Shown: positions 1 through 7,997 of the stretch, in pieces
Layout: each line of letters opens with the position of its first letter
How positions within the stretch are numbered: the stretch's first letter is position 1
Source: Pelagophyceae sp. CCMP2097
Lineage: Eukaryota; Sar; Pelagophyceae
Reading direction: 5' to 3'
Assembly: GCA_026770575.1 (NCBI GenBank)
Contig: MU657380.1
Span: forward strand, 7,660 to 21,520
Length of the DNA: 13,861 bases
Notes under the pieces: model-generated
Database searches by the model: none
Told to the model about the DNA's origin: nothing
What the model saw: the letters and a program-made list of their open reading frames with translations, nothing else
Program-made: the position numbers and the translations under genes

Positions 1-158
1 GCCCCACGTCCTGGCAGTCCGTGCGATCCCGTGCTGTCGGCCGACCGGCCCCTGGGCTGCCGCCCGTGCGGCTTCTGTGCTACCACCCGTGCGGCCTTTG
101 CGATGATGGCCGTGGCGCAGACGGTGCCGCCCTGTGCTGATTACCGAGTGGTTCGCCC

Positions 159-470
159 GACGGCACGGTGGACCCGACGCTCGGCCTCGACGTGTAGCGC
201 CTGTCCTCGCCCGTGCCCTCGCTGCATGACGGCGTAGTGGACCTGGCGCTCGGCCTCGACGCGCAGCACTAGGACCCGATTGTGCCCTCGCTGCCCGACG
301 GTGCGGTTGACACGGCGTTTGGCCCTGACGCGTAGCACCTGGGCCAGCTCGAGCCCACGCTGCTCGACGGCATCGCGGCGGACCCGATACTCGGTCTCGA
401 CGCGCAGCACCTCGATCCGACTGTGCCCACGCTGCCAGCGGCGCTCGGCCCCGACGTGCAGCTACCGACG
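159..470. repeat. Degenerate 69-bp tandem repeat, about 4.5 units
   Basis: Units run 159-227, 228-296, 297-365 and 366-437 (the last is 72 bp), with a partial unit to about 470. Because 69 is a multiple of three, every frame is periodic. The plus frame reads a 23-residue unit with the pattern DG-x-V-D, then GLDAQHL, then VPSLP, but TAG codons break it at about 198, 270 and 339. The opposite strand is open across 141-410 and gives an Arg/His/Val-rich repeat (VEAERRVH type). I cannot tell whether either strand was ever translated. The flanks at 1-158 and 471-627 show nothing I recognise. The plus frame runs on to about 818, across the transposon end, so it is probably not a real gene as it stands. 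Confidence 0.75.
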
Positions 471-627
471 TTTTCACCGACATACTCTTCCTGGCCAAGA
501 TCATCTTTGACGCGTCCCAAGTTCACGCTGGACATGCTCTCTGTTGCAGCAACAACAGCCTATAAGTCTTGTAGACTATCTACTTTAGCTCGGAGGAAAA
601 AGAGGAAAACACGGAGGAAAGGACCCA

Positions 628-661
628 GGGGCGGACGAATTTCCAAAGGTGATGCCGCTCA
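628..661 (+). repeat. Left terminal inverted repeat of the DDE transposon
   Basis: This 34-base stretch matches the reverse complement of 5470-5503 with one mismatch (GGGGCGGACG against GGGGCGGGCG). Similarity stops at 662, after GCCGCTCA. It lies about 200 bp beyond the transposase stop codon. Confidence 0.85.
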
Positions 662-664
662 GAA

Positions 665-734
665 ACCGACCGAGATCGACCAAAAAAAAACAGCCGGGGG
701 TGTCGCCAAAAAGCCCGGTCGGTCGGTCGGTCGG
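665..734. repeat. Left subterminal CCGACCG / CGGTCGG inverted repeats
   Basis: ACCGACCGAGATCG at 665-678 faces a run of CGGTCGGTCGGTCGGTCGG at 716-734, with an A-run between them. A matching arrangement lies just inside the other end. Subterminal repeat arrays of this kind often serve as transposase binding sites; that role is inferred here. Confidence 0.6.
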
Positions 735-865
735 GTTCGGGAGACGGGGGCCGGGCCGAAAACCTGGCGCGGCGAAGGCATAACGCACAATTTACGTCGG
801 AGCCGTCTCCTGATCTGAGCCCCGAGCTATTTGACGCCCCGGGCTGTGGCAGCGGCGATGGAGTC

Positions 866-3800
866 TCAGCCGCGGGCAGCGTCGGTCGCGGTCTTGGCGC
901 TTGCGCTGGCTTTGCGCGATGAGCGATGACGACGAGGTTCGGGCACGCTGTCGTCGTTCTTGTGCATCGCGTCGTCGCACAGGGACGCCGGGTTGCGTCG
1001 TTTACGCTTCGGCGACGACGTGTCCGCGTCTGCGCGCACAACCGTGCCCTCGTCCAGCTCGTTGAGGCCGATTAGTATGGGCACGTGCTCCTGCGCCTCG
1101 GGCCCATCGGCATCGCGGAGTTCGCCGAGCAACGAGCCATCGTCGTCCCTCGGCGGCGCGATGAGCGGCAACGCTGTTGCGCCAAGTGGCCCACCCTTCG
1201 ACAAGCCGCCTCCGGTCAAAGCGACGGCGGCCCTTTTGAAGCGGTCGACGATTCGCTTCCACGTCTCGATTTCAATCTTCGGCTCGAGCAGGGCGTGGTG
1301 GCGTAAAGTCTTCGCGTCAGCCGGCAGATTGACCTTCTCCAGCACGTTGGCCGCCGCGCGCAGCGCGTCGGCGTCCCCCGGCGGCGCCGCCATGGTCATC
1401 ATGACGTCCACGTCCACGTCCTCGGACGTCGGCGCCGTCGGCTTCGAGGCGGACCGCGCCACTAGCTTCGCCGCCGCCGCGGGCGCAGCCTCCGCCTTTA
1501 TTCCCGCAGCATCGACGTCGGCGCTTCGCTTCGCCGCTAGAGCGGTAACAGCAGTGCGGCGTTCGCCGCGGTCGAACTTAGCCCGGCCCGATGAGCGCGC
1601 CGTGGTGTGCTGCTTCTCGCATGCGGCGCAAACGGGTAAAAGGATCGTCATCTCAGTGGTGACGTCCTCAAGCCTGCCCTCTTCGCCGCAGCAACCGCAG
1701 ATCGACGTCGCCATCTCGCCGAGGATTCTCGAAGAGTATACCTGGAGCTCCATCGGCGTCGAGCAGCAGAGCGCAATGCGGACGTAAGGCCGGTTGCCGC
1801 CTTCGAGCTCCGGGAACTGCACCAGGTCGAGGTCCTCGCCGCAGGCGTAGTCGCCGTTGGCAGCGATGACGTCGGCCAAAATCTGGGAGACGAAGCGGTT
1901 GCTATGGTTCTATCATAATAATAATATAATAATCACAGGGCAGCCCGTCTCTGAGGATCGGCGTCCATCCCCGGGGGCTTGGCGGAGTCGGCTCCACCGA
2001 CTTAGCGCGAATCTGACCTTGACTCGATCCGGATTCGCCATGACGTAAACGCCGCGCCTGCGGCCGCACTCGCTGCACTTGACGGTGCTGCAGAGCTTGT
2101 CCTTCTGGAGGACGGCCACGGTCGCGAGCTCCTTGGACGTGGCCTTGAGCTCGGGCAGCTGAAGGGGCGTCGGCTTCCCGATGCAGTCTTCGAACGAGTT
2201 GTACTTGCCGCCGTCGTTTCTTTGCGGCAGCGGCACCTCGCCGCCCATGGCCAAAAACTCCTCGGGCGGTACCACCGGCGGCGCGCAGCCGAACTCGCAC
2301 TTGAAAGTCGCGTAGAGCTGCGCGACATGGACGGGCGGGAGCTCGCCCTCGTGCGCGCGGGATAGCTTCTGAAGCTGCCCGTACCAGCACGCCTTGCGGA
2401 TCTCAATCTTGTACGGGTCGACGTTAACGTGCGTCTCGAAGAACTTGGCGGCGCGGCCGGCCTGGAGGTCCGCCCGCTTCACCTCGCGTCGGCGCAGCTG
2501 CTTGTCGGGGACGACGACCGCGATCTTCAAGGCGAAAAACTTGTCCGCGTCGGCCTCGGACACCAAAGGGCCCCGCTGGAACGGCTCCTCCTTGAGCTGG
2601 AGCTGCGTGAAGCGGTCGAGGAGAATCTCGTTGACGGGCTTCATCGCCTCGAGGTGGCCTTTGGCGAGCATCGGGTAGCGCTCCGCCGCCTTGCGCAGCT
2701 CCATGACGCCTTTGCAGCGGCGGGAAGAGCTCCCCCATGCCCGGGAAGTCGTCCGCGCTGATGGGCGGGCGCTCCACGGCGACACCATAGAGCGCGAGAT
2801 TGAGGATGGACATAATTCGCTCGACTTCGTGGACCCACGAGTTGTTGGGGCAGCCGCGCGTGTGGCAGACGCCGTCCAGGACGGTCGTCGAGCGCAAAAG
2901 CATGATCACGAGAGCCGTCTGGACCGTCGGGAACGTGACGTTGTGCTCGGGCCCACCGTCGGAGTGGATCACGAAGAACGACTTCTTCTCGTTCTCGTCG
3001 TGGATTTTGCGGAAGACGCACTCCAGCTCGGCGCAGGCCCTGGTTGCCTCGGACGACTCGAAGACAGAGTCCTTGATCGAGACGTGGACGTTGCCGCGGT
3101 ACCACGAGCCACTCGGCGACGGCGGGATCCTGTGGACGAGTATGACGGTCGGGACCACTCGCACCTTGACGTTGCCCTGGTCGTGGTCCATGGCTCCCGG
3201 CGCGACGCCGTCGATGGCCGTCACGGGCCGCTGCCGCGAGAGCAAGGCGACTGCCGTGCCCGGCTCGCCCACGGCGCCGTTGGCCTTGTCGTCAACGCTA
3301 ATAAAGGCGCAGTTCTCCTGGAACTTGTAGACGTAGGCCTTCAAAAGGTAATTCTGGCTGCGCGTGTAGCAAAAGTGCGGGTGCTCCTTGCGCTGCTCGC
3401 GCGTCTGCAGCATCAGCTTGAGCGGGAAGCGGCCTGTGTACCCGATGGCCGACTTGACGTACTCGTTGCCCGGCCAAAACTGCATCTCGAACCAGCGCAG
3501 CGTCGGCGACAGCTCCTCGGCCTTGACAGTGCCGTTGGCCTTCTTCGCCTCGAGACTGGCGAGGGCGCGCCGGAACAGGCTCGAGTGCGAGATGATCTCC
3601 GAGAGGTAGGCGACGATGCCGCCGTGCCGGCGCGCCTCGGCGGCGAGGACCATTTCGTCGAGCACCTCGTTGAGGCAGTTCCAAAATTCAGTAAAACACG
3701 TCTTACCCAGGCGTAATGCGTTGGCCAGCAAGCGCAGGTCGAGGACAAGGTCGCCGTCGGGGCCGACGAGGCTGAGGATCTTGGAGGCGAAGGCAATCCG

Positions 3801-5178
3801 CTCCTTCTTTTTCTCACTGTTGGCCGTCGACTCGTCGCCCGTGATCTCCTTGTAGAGAACGAGCGCCAAAGACGATGGCACCACGGCCACGTGGCGCAGC
3901 GCCGCCGTCAATTTGTTCTGCATCGCGCGGCTGTGGAACTTGGGGACGAGGGCCTCGAGTAGGGACCGGCCGTCCGAGACGTCGGTGCGGTCCTCGTCCT
4001 CGCTCACGCCCTCGTTGCGCTTCAAGACCCACGCGAGCGACCCAATGCTGCCGCCGACGTCGACCTTGACGACGACGCACGACGCCGCGAGCTCGATATT
4101 TCGAAGCCAGGCGCAGCGCGACGCCGGGCACGTCGGCTCGAAAAACGTCGTGGAGACGGGCACGTACGGCGAGGTCAGCTCCATCTCATTGTAGAGCTCG
4201 ACGTACCTGCGCACGGTGATCGTTTTGGAAACGCTTGGGAAATCGTGCCAAACGTCGTCTGAAGCGGCGTCAAGGCGCCAAATGCAGAAGAAGAATAAAA
4301 ACTTACGTTAGCCGCACGAGCTCCACCGCCTTCTTGTACTCGATGCCCTCCTTGGAATGCGCGCCCGAGAAGAAGCCGCCGCCCGTCGCGTCGCGCGACT
4401 TTTTGTCGGCCGCGCTGCCCCGCTGCATGTCGATCAGCGCCTTCTCAAGGTTTTCGACTAGGTCCGCGAGCGCCACCGCAACGGAAGCCCACGAGTCGAC
4501 GTCAAGGAAGACCGCAAGCGCGAGGGACGCCGTGGCGTCCCGAGCCGCAGCGAGCGTTTCCTGCTTCATCAACGTAGCCTTGATCTTCTTCGCGGCATAA
4601 TCGTTTGCGCCGGCCGAGAACGAAAACTTTTCCGGAATCGAACTCCTGTGGTCCCGCTCCAGCTTTGTGTGGTACGTCGAAAGCGGGTAGAGCACTTCCT
4701 TGATGAACTTGCACATCCACTTCTTGCCCTGCTCCAAGTCGCGGAAGCGGCACTCGTCCGCCTCGAGCACGCTGCGCAGCTGCTGGAAGAGCTTACCGTA
4801 CGCAGGGTGGGCCGCGTCGCCCCACTCGGGCAGCCCGCCCGCCATGGACTCGCACGCGAGGATGTCCACCGGCTGGATGGTGCGCCGCACCGCCGTCGCC
4901 GCCGCCGCTCGCTGCGACACGACAAAAGTGACGGTCTTCAAGCCCATGCTGTAGTACTTGCTCGCCGCGTCGTTGGTGGATTCCGGCTCTGCCTTGATAG
5001 CGCCGAGCAGCAGCGTGACGCGCTGCAGGTCTCCGACGAGCAGCGCAGCCTCGGCCGACAGCTCTCCGACGATCTTCTCGAAGACGACCGTGAAGGAGTC
5101 ACCTTCGAGGATCGTCATGAACTTCGATTTCAGATCGCCGGTGCCCGGCCGCACGCAGACCTTGACGAGGCAAAACAT
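866..5178 (-). CDS. DDE/RNase H-like transposase with C-terminal zinc motifs, three exons, one frameshift
   Basis: Exons on the minus strand are 5178-4307, 4206-2018 and 1882-866, giving about 1,358 codons once one surplus base near 2722-2724 is allowed for. The start at 5178 is supported by an in-frame TGA eight codons upstream. Catalytic-core motifs in exon 2 are FISVDDKA...GEPG (about residue 596, near 3292), VIHSDGGPEHNVTF (about 707, near 2959) and HEVERIMSILNLAL (about 753, near 2821), which fit an RNase H-fold D-D-E triad. Next comes VKCSECGRRRGVY. Exon 3 has ICGCCGEE and LPVCAACEK (CX2C-X19-CX2C, 1699-1619), a likely zinc site, and a basic KRKRR stretch near 1005 that could be a nuclear signal. 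From memory, proteins with the VDDKA...GEPG, SDGGP and ERxMSxLNLAL motifs occur as uncharacterised, transposase-like families in many marine eukaryotes. Recombination chemistry is inferred; the family name is unknown to me. Confidence 0.8.
1883..2017 (-). other. Intron 2 of the transposase gene
   Basis: The donor is AAG|GTCAGA with GT at 2017-2016. The acceptor is CGTCTCCCAG|ATT with AG at 1884-1883, preceded by a pyrimidine-rich tract. The intron is 135 nt long and in phase 0. Splicing joins ...MANPDRVK to ILADVIAANGDYACG, restoring one frame across a stretch where the reading frame would otherwise end in low-complexity residues and a stop. The middle of the intron is AT-rich (ATTATTATATTATT). 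Confidence 0.75.
2722..2724 (-). other. One-base frameshift in the transposase exon 2
   Basis: The upstream frame (through ...FPGMGELF) and the downstream frame (CKGVMELRKAAERYP...) differ by one surplus base in the window. On the minus strand the CCC run at 2724-2722 is a natural place for a one-base gain. Upstream frame beyond this point turns into Arg/Pro/Gly-rich junk, while the other frame gives a normal-composition protein. No GT-AG intron obviously spans it. It could be an inactivating mutation, a sequencing error or, less likely, programmed +1 frameshifting. Confidence 0.7.
4207..4306 (-). other. Intron 1 of the transposase gene
   Basis: The donor is CTAAC|GTAAGT with GT at 4306-4305. 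The acceptor is GTGCGCAG|GTAC with AG at 4208-4207. The intron is 100 nt long. Exon 1 ends two bases into a codon and exon 2 supplies the third, so ...AVELVRL-T-YVELYNEMEL is continuous. Without splicing, exon 1 meets the TAA inside the donor. The good GTAAGT donor and the restored frame make this a confident call. Confidence 0.85.
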
Positions 5179-5373
5179 CGCGCCAGATTCTCGCCGCCTT
5201 CAAAAGGCCACCTACACACAGCGCTCGGCGACGAGCAAGGACGCGATTTCGAGCGCAGAGGCCAAGGGCCCCGAAGTGATGGTCCCGTTGACGGCGGACG
5301 CACGCGGTTTTGGCGGAGAGGACATCAACGCGTGATCGCCGTAATCATACTGGTATTGCCTCCGTACACACTA

Positions 5374-5391
5374 GTATTTACGAGTAAATAC
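5374..5391. promoter_or_regulatory. Perfect palindrome in the AT-rich leader of the transposase gene
   Basis: GTATTTAC-GA-GTAAATAC lies about 200 bp upstream of the transposase start, in the only AT-rich stretch (5338-5408) between the start codon and the transposon end. It could be a promoter element or a protein-binding site. No function is demonstrated. Confidence 0.35.
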
Positions 5392-5413
5392 CGTTATTTA
5401 ACTGGTAAAATCT

Positions 5414-5447
5414 CGGTCGGTCGGCTTCGAAAGGCCCCGACCGACCG
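5414..5447. repeat. Right subterminal CGGTCGG / CCGACCG hairpin
   Basis: CGGTCGGTCGG at 5414-5424 pairs with CCGACCGACCG at 5437-5447 around a 12-base loop. It mirrors the array at 665-734 just inside the opposite end of the element. Confidence 0.65.
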
Positions 5448-5469
5448 ACTGACCCCCGGACCTGAAAGT

Positions 5470-5503
5470 TGAGCGGCATCACCTTTGGAAATTCGCCCGC
5501 CCC
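5470..5503 (-). repeat. Right terminal inverted repeat of the DDE transposon
   Basis: This is the inverted partner of 628-661, with 33 of 34 bases identical. It lies about 290 bp upstream of the transposase start, as expected for a transposon end that also carries the promoter side. Confidence 0.85.
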
Positions 5504-5608
5504 AACCGGCAACGCCAACGAACCACGACCGAAGTGCCAAAGTGACTGGGCACCCATGCCACCGCGAGGAGACGCCGCGCTATATGCGCTGACGCGCTCT
5601 CCGAGGCC

Positions 5609-5662
5609 TTGGCAACCAGGCCTAGAGGGCCTTGGCTCCAGGCCTCTAGGCCTGGTTGCCAA
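5609..5662. repeat. Short hairpin
   Basis: TTGGCAACCAGGCCTAGAG at 5609-5627 pairs with CTCTAGGCCTGGTTGCCAA at 5644-5662. The loop is about 16 bases and itself partly complementary. It lies outside the DDE transposon end and just before a much larger foldback. It is probably a small foldback element or part of one; no gene is near. Confidence 0.7.
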
Positions 5663-5688
5663 CCTTTGACTCGGGTTTGGCGGTTATC

Positions 5689-5846
5689 CCCTTTTGGGGC
5701 AGCCCCACCCAGGGTGGATTTTAAGCAAGCAAGCTTTTTGATGACCCGAAGGGCCCTTGCCGTTTAATCAACGTCAGTTTACGGCAAGGGCCCTTCGGGT
5801 CCTTGCTTGCTTAAGATCCACCCTGGGTGGGGCTGCCCCAAAAGGG
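5689..5846. mobile_element. Foldback (hairpin) element, copy 1
   Basis: A long imperfect palindrome. The outer arms are CCCTTTTGGGGCAGCCCC and the following 13 bases (to about 5719), paired with 5816-5846. The inner arms are ACCCGAAGGGCCCTTGCCGT (5744-5763) and its complement (5781-5800), around a short centre containing AACGTCAGTT. The left arm carries a few extra bases (CTTTTTGATG) that the right arm lacks. The same inner hairpin occurs again at 10766-10828, so this is a repeated mobile or foldback sequence. Confidence 0.75.
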
Positions 5847-5999
5847 CATGCCCGGCTAATCGGTTCCAAAGTCAGGCTCTTGGACCAAAAGGCCCTGGTG
5901 CCACGCCCGCGGGAGTGGTTTGTGCGCTTTGCGCTTGACCCCCTCATGCAAGTACGGGCCGCTAGACACTTTGGCTCTTTGGTCGTGTTCGTCGGGGGA

Positions 6000-6099
6000 G
6001 CCTTTGATTGAAGGATTACCAGGGGCAATTTTGTCTGTCTGTCCGTCCGTCCTTCTGTCTGTCCATGGGTAAATCCGTGAGGTTCCGCCTTTGGAAGAA
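6000..6099 (+). repeat. CTGT-containing dispersed repeat, copy 1
   Basis: It starts TTTGATTGAAGGATTACC, then has GGGGCAATT, a run of CTGT/CCGT tetranucleotides (about 6030-6065), and then AAATCCGTGAGGTTCCGCC...GGAAGAAA. The inverted second copy is at about 10660-10765. This copy is cut off at 6100, where the split-repeat element begins, while the other copy continues into different sequence. Nothing coding was recognised in the spacer at 5847-5999. Confidence 0.75.
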
Positions 6100-6375
6100 A
6101 TTCATACACTGCGACGCAAAGTTAGCGATGACTTGCAAGGCGAACAAGCGAAGCGAAGATCCCTCAGTAAAAGCGCGGGACGGCGTTGCAAGAAAGCGTG
6201 CTTCGCTTATTTCTATACCCCACGGGTGCTGTCCACTCAGAGTGGAGAAAGGCCGCGCCAACGCACCGCGGAACTCAACGGACGGAGGAGCGCAGCGAAT
6301 CCGTCCGTTGGACTCTGCGGTCCGTTGGTGGGTGGATTATGGGCTTGAGGGAGGAACAGCGCTGGAGCGCCGCCC
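6100..6375 (-). repeat. Split direct repeat B2
   Basis: This 276-bp block begins (plus strand) ATTCATACACTGCGACGC and ends GCTGGAGCGCCGCCC. It matches 6706-6981 in the same orientation, with roughly ten substitutions and no length difference. It forms the 3' end of the element on the minus strand. Confidence 0.9.
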
Positions 6376-6425
6376 ACGAGCCTATAACTCACAAAAGAAA
6401 AGGGTGCGACAGCAGTGGAGGGTGG

Positions 6426-6705
6426 GGCAGAAAAGCGGTTATCAATCTAGCGCGCGCCGGCTGGTTGTCAACCTAAAACACGCCGCGTGTGTCGACGTTG
6501 CGAGTCGCACGTGCGATGCCTCGCGAAGCTTCGCGAAACAGGCGATGCTTCACAAAAACGCGCGATGATTCGCCGATTCGCGAAAATGCATCCATTTCGG
6601 CGAAACGTCCGAAGAGGTGCGTAATGCCGTATCGCCGCCCCACGCTTGCGCAGAGATATGAACGCTATAGAAAGTCCTACCTGTCCAACCGATACTCTCT
6701 TTCGG
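6426..6705 (-). repeat. Split direct repeat A2
   Basis: This 280-bp block begins GGCAGAAAAGCGG and ends CTCTCTTTCGG on the plus strand. It matches 9993-10272 with about eight substitutions and one single-base indel. It abuts B1 directly at 6706. It contains many short TTCGCGAA-type palindromes (about 6525-6590). The intervening 50 bases at 6376-6425 separate it from B2. Confidence 0.9.
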
Positions 6706-6981
6706 ATTCATACACTGCGACGCAAAGTTGGCGATAACTTGCAAGGCGAACAAGCGAAGCGAAGATCCCTCAGTAAAAGCGCGGGACGGCGTTGCAAGAA
6801 AGCGTGCTTCGCTTATTTCTATACCCCACGGGTGCTGTCCACTCAGAGTGGAGAAAGGTCGCGCCAACGGACCGCGGAAGTCAACGGACGGAGGAGCGCA
6901 GCGAATCTGTCCATTGGACTTTGCGGTCCGTTGGCGGGTGGATTATGGGCTTGAGGGAGGAACAGCGCTGGAGCGCCGCCC
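6706..6981 (-). repeat. Split direct repeat B1
   Basis: This is the second copy of the 6100-6375 block, directly adjacent to A2 and facing the internal region. Similarity ends exactly at GCCGCCC, after which unique internal sequence starts (CCAACTGCAGG). Confidence 0.9.
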
Positions 6982-7567
6982 CCAACTGCAGGAGCGATCC
7001 TTCGCCCTCAAGCTATCCGACTGCACTTCGCTCGGTGGCAATAGCCGCTTGCCGAACCAGCCTTCCCACGCCCCTCAGAATGAGGGAGCGGGAAGTGGCT
7101 TGGCAGCCGAGCGCCCTCGATCTTCTGGATTGGATGCTCTTCGGGAGACCGCGTACTAGCGTTCTCCCCGGGTCACACCGGAATCGAATAGGTGTCTGGA
7201 AATGCGTTTCTTAAGCAGCATGGTTTTTACGGCGTCCTCGAAATTTTTGGATCGGGTGATTCTCGCCGCAATCGTAAAGATTCTTGGAATCGCTTTTGGA
7301 TGGATGATTCCCCCAGAGTTCTCGTTGGAATGTTGGTTTCCGTGCCTCGCGCTGGAGGACCGCTTCCGCGGTTGCGTAGTCGATGACCGCCGCCGCAGCT
7401 GCGCAGCCGGTGAAGTAGCGGGCTCCTGTCGAAGGTTCCTATCATGCGGATTTGCTTGCTGCCGTCTTCAAGGCGTTTCACGCGACCGCCCCCGGTGAAG
7501 GCCGCTCATGCCCCGTGCGTTGGGGAATAACATTGCGATTGCGTTTGCGTTTGCATTTTGCGTTTTG
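6982..7567 (-). other. Internal region of the split-repeat element with no recognised gene
   Basis: No reverse transcriptase, RNase H or recombinase motif was recognised in any frame. One minus-strand stretch (about 7245-7430) reads YFTGCAAAAVIDYATAEA and continues for some 50 residues to a TAA, but lacks a start after two upstream stops. It may be a decayed coding remnant. Plus-strand frames at 7192-7498 are open but have no recognisable motif. Confidence 0.4.
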
Positions 7568-7737
7568 CGCTCCGAAGAGTATAGCGCCCCGAAGAGTATA
7601 GCGCTCCGAAGAGTATAGCGCTCCGAAGAGTATAGCGCTCCGAAGAGTATAGCGCTCCGAAGAGTATTGCGCTCCGAAGAGTATTGCGCTCCGAAGAGTA
7701 TTGCGCTCCGAAGAGTATTGCGCTCCGAAGAGTATTG
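7568..7737. repeat. 17-bp minisatellite, ten copies
   Basis: Ten head-to-tail copies of CGCTCCGAAGAGTATAG with almost no divergence. Copies 1-5 end in TAG (copy 2 has CGCC instead of CGCT) and copies 6-10 end in TTG. As 17 is not a multiple of three, all three minus frames read the same 17-residue cycle (SSER...TLRSAILFGA), so the open frames here are a by-product of the repeat. The array lies between the Gag-like ORF and repeat B1. Confidence 0.95.
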
Positions 7738-7997
7738 CGATTGCTTGCACCCCGCCGTCCCCCTCTGAGATGCACTCGGGGGATGCTCTTTTGTCGAGGG
7801 TATGGCGGGCTCCAAAAGATTTGCTTTAGATTCGGGCGCTGGAACTTAAAGACGTGGTGAAGCCTGGCTCTCGTCGCCGTGCCGCCGCGCATGTGCCCCC
7901 AGATGGAGTCGGCCGCGCCGGCACGCTTGCGCGGAAGTCGGTCGACGGCGCGCTTGCGTGGATATGCGCCGAGCGCGCTTCGAGCGAGCGTCACCGG

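Larger units (their letters stand above)
628..5503 (-). mobile_element. DDE DNA transposon with terminal inverted repeats and a three-exon transposase gene
   Basis: The element is bounded by near-identical inverted repeats at 628-661 and 5470-5503, starting GGGGCGG and containing AATTTCCAAAGGTGATGCCG. Both ends have subterminal arrays of CGGTCGG/CCGACCG palindromes. The one long gene inside (minus strand, 866-5178) encodes a DDE-type protein. Total length is about 4,876 bp. No convincing target-site duplication is visible: the flanks read GGACCCA on the left and AACCGGC on the right. The true ends may therefore lie a few bases away, or the duplication has decayed. The element is plausibly autonomous in design but carries one frameshift. 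I do not assign a superfamily. Confidence 0.75.

Noticed and set aside
960..1787. Long plus-strand frame of 275 codons
   Set aside because: It lies antisense to exon 3 of the transposase, is Ser/Ala-rich, and has no motif. It is a GC-rich shadow of the real gene.
2691..3716. Long plus-strand frame of 341 codons opposite exon 2
   Set aside because: It is Arg/Val/Asp-rich antisense shadow of the DDE core; the minus strand carries the recognisable motifs.
6016..6867. Repeated open frames such as the minus-strand frame beginning MARPFSTLSGQHPWG, found in both B blocks
   Set aside because: They are identical translations of the duplicated B repeat, run into unrelated sequence on each side, and have no family resemblance. 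They are a by-product of the repeat.
7568..7737. CRISPR array
   Set aside because: The 17-bp units are head to tail with no spacers, in eukaryotic-type DNA with spliced genes.
7468..7994. Minus-strand frames reading SSERNTLRSAILFGA repeats
   Set aside because: They are produced by the 17-bp minisatellite in all three frames, so openness is not evidence of coding.
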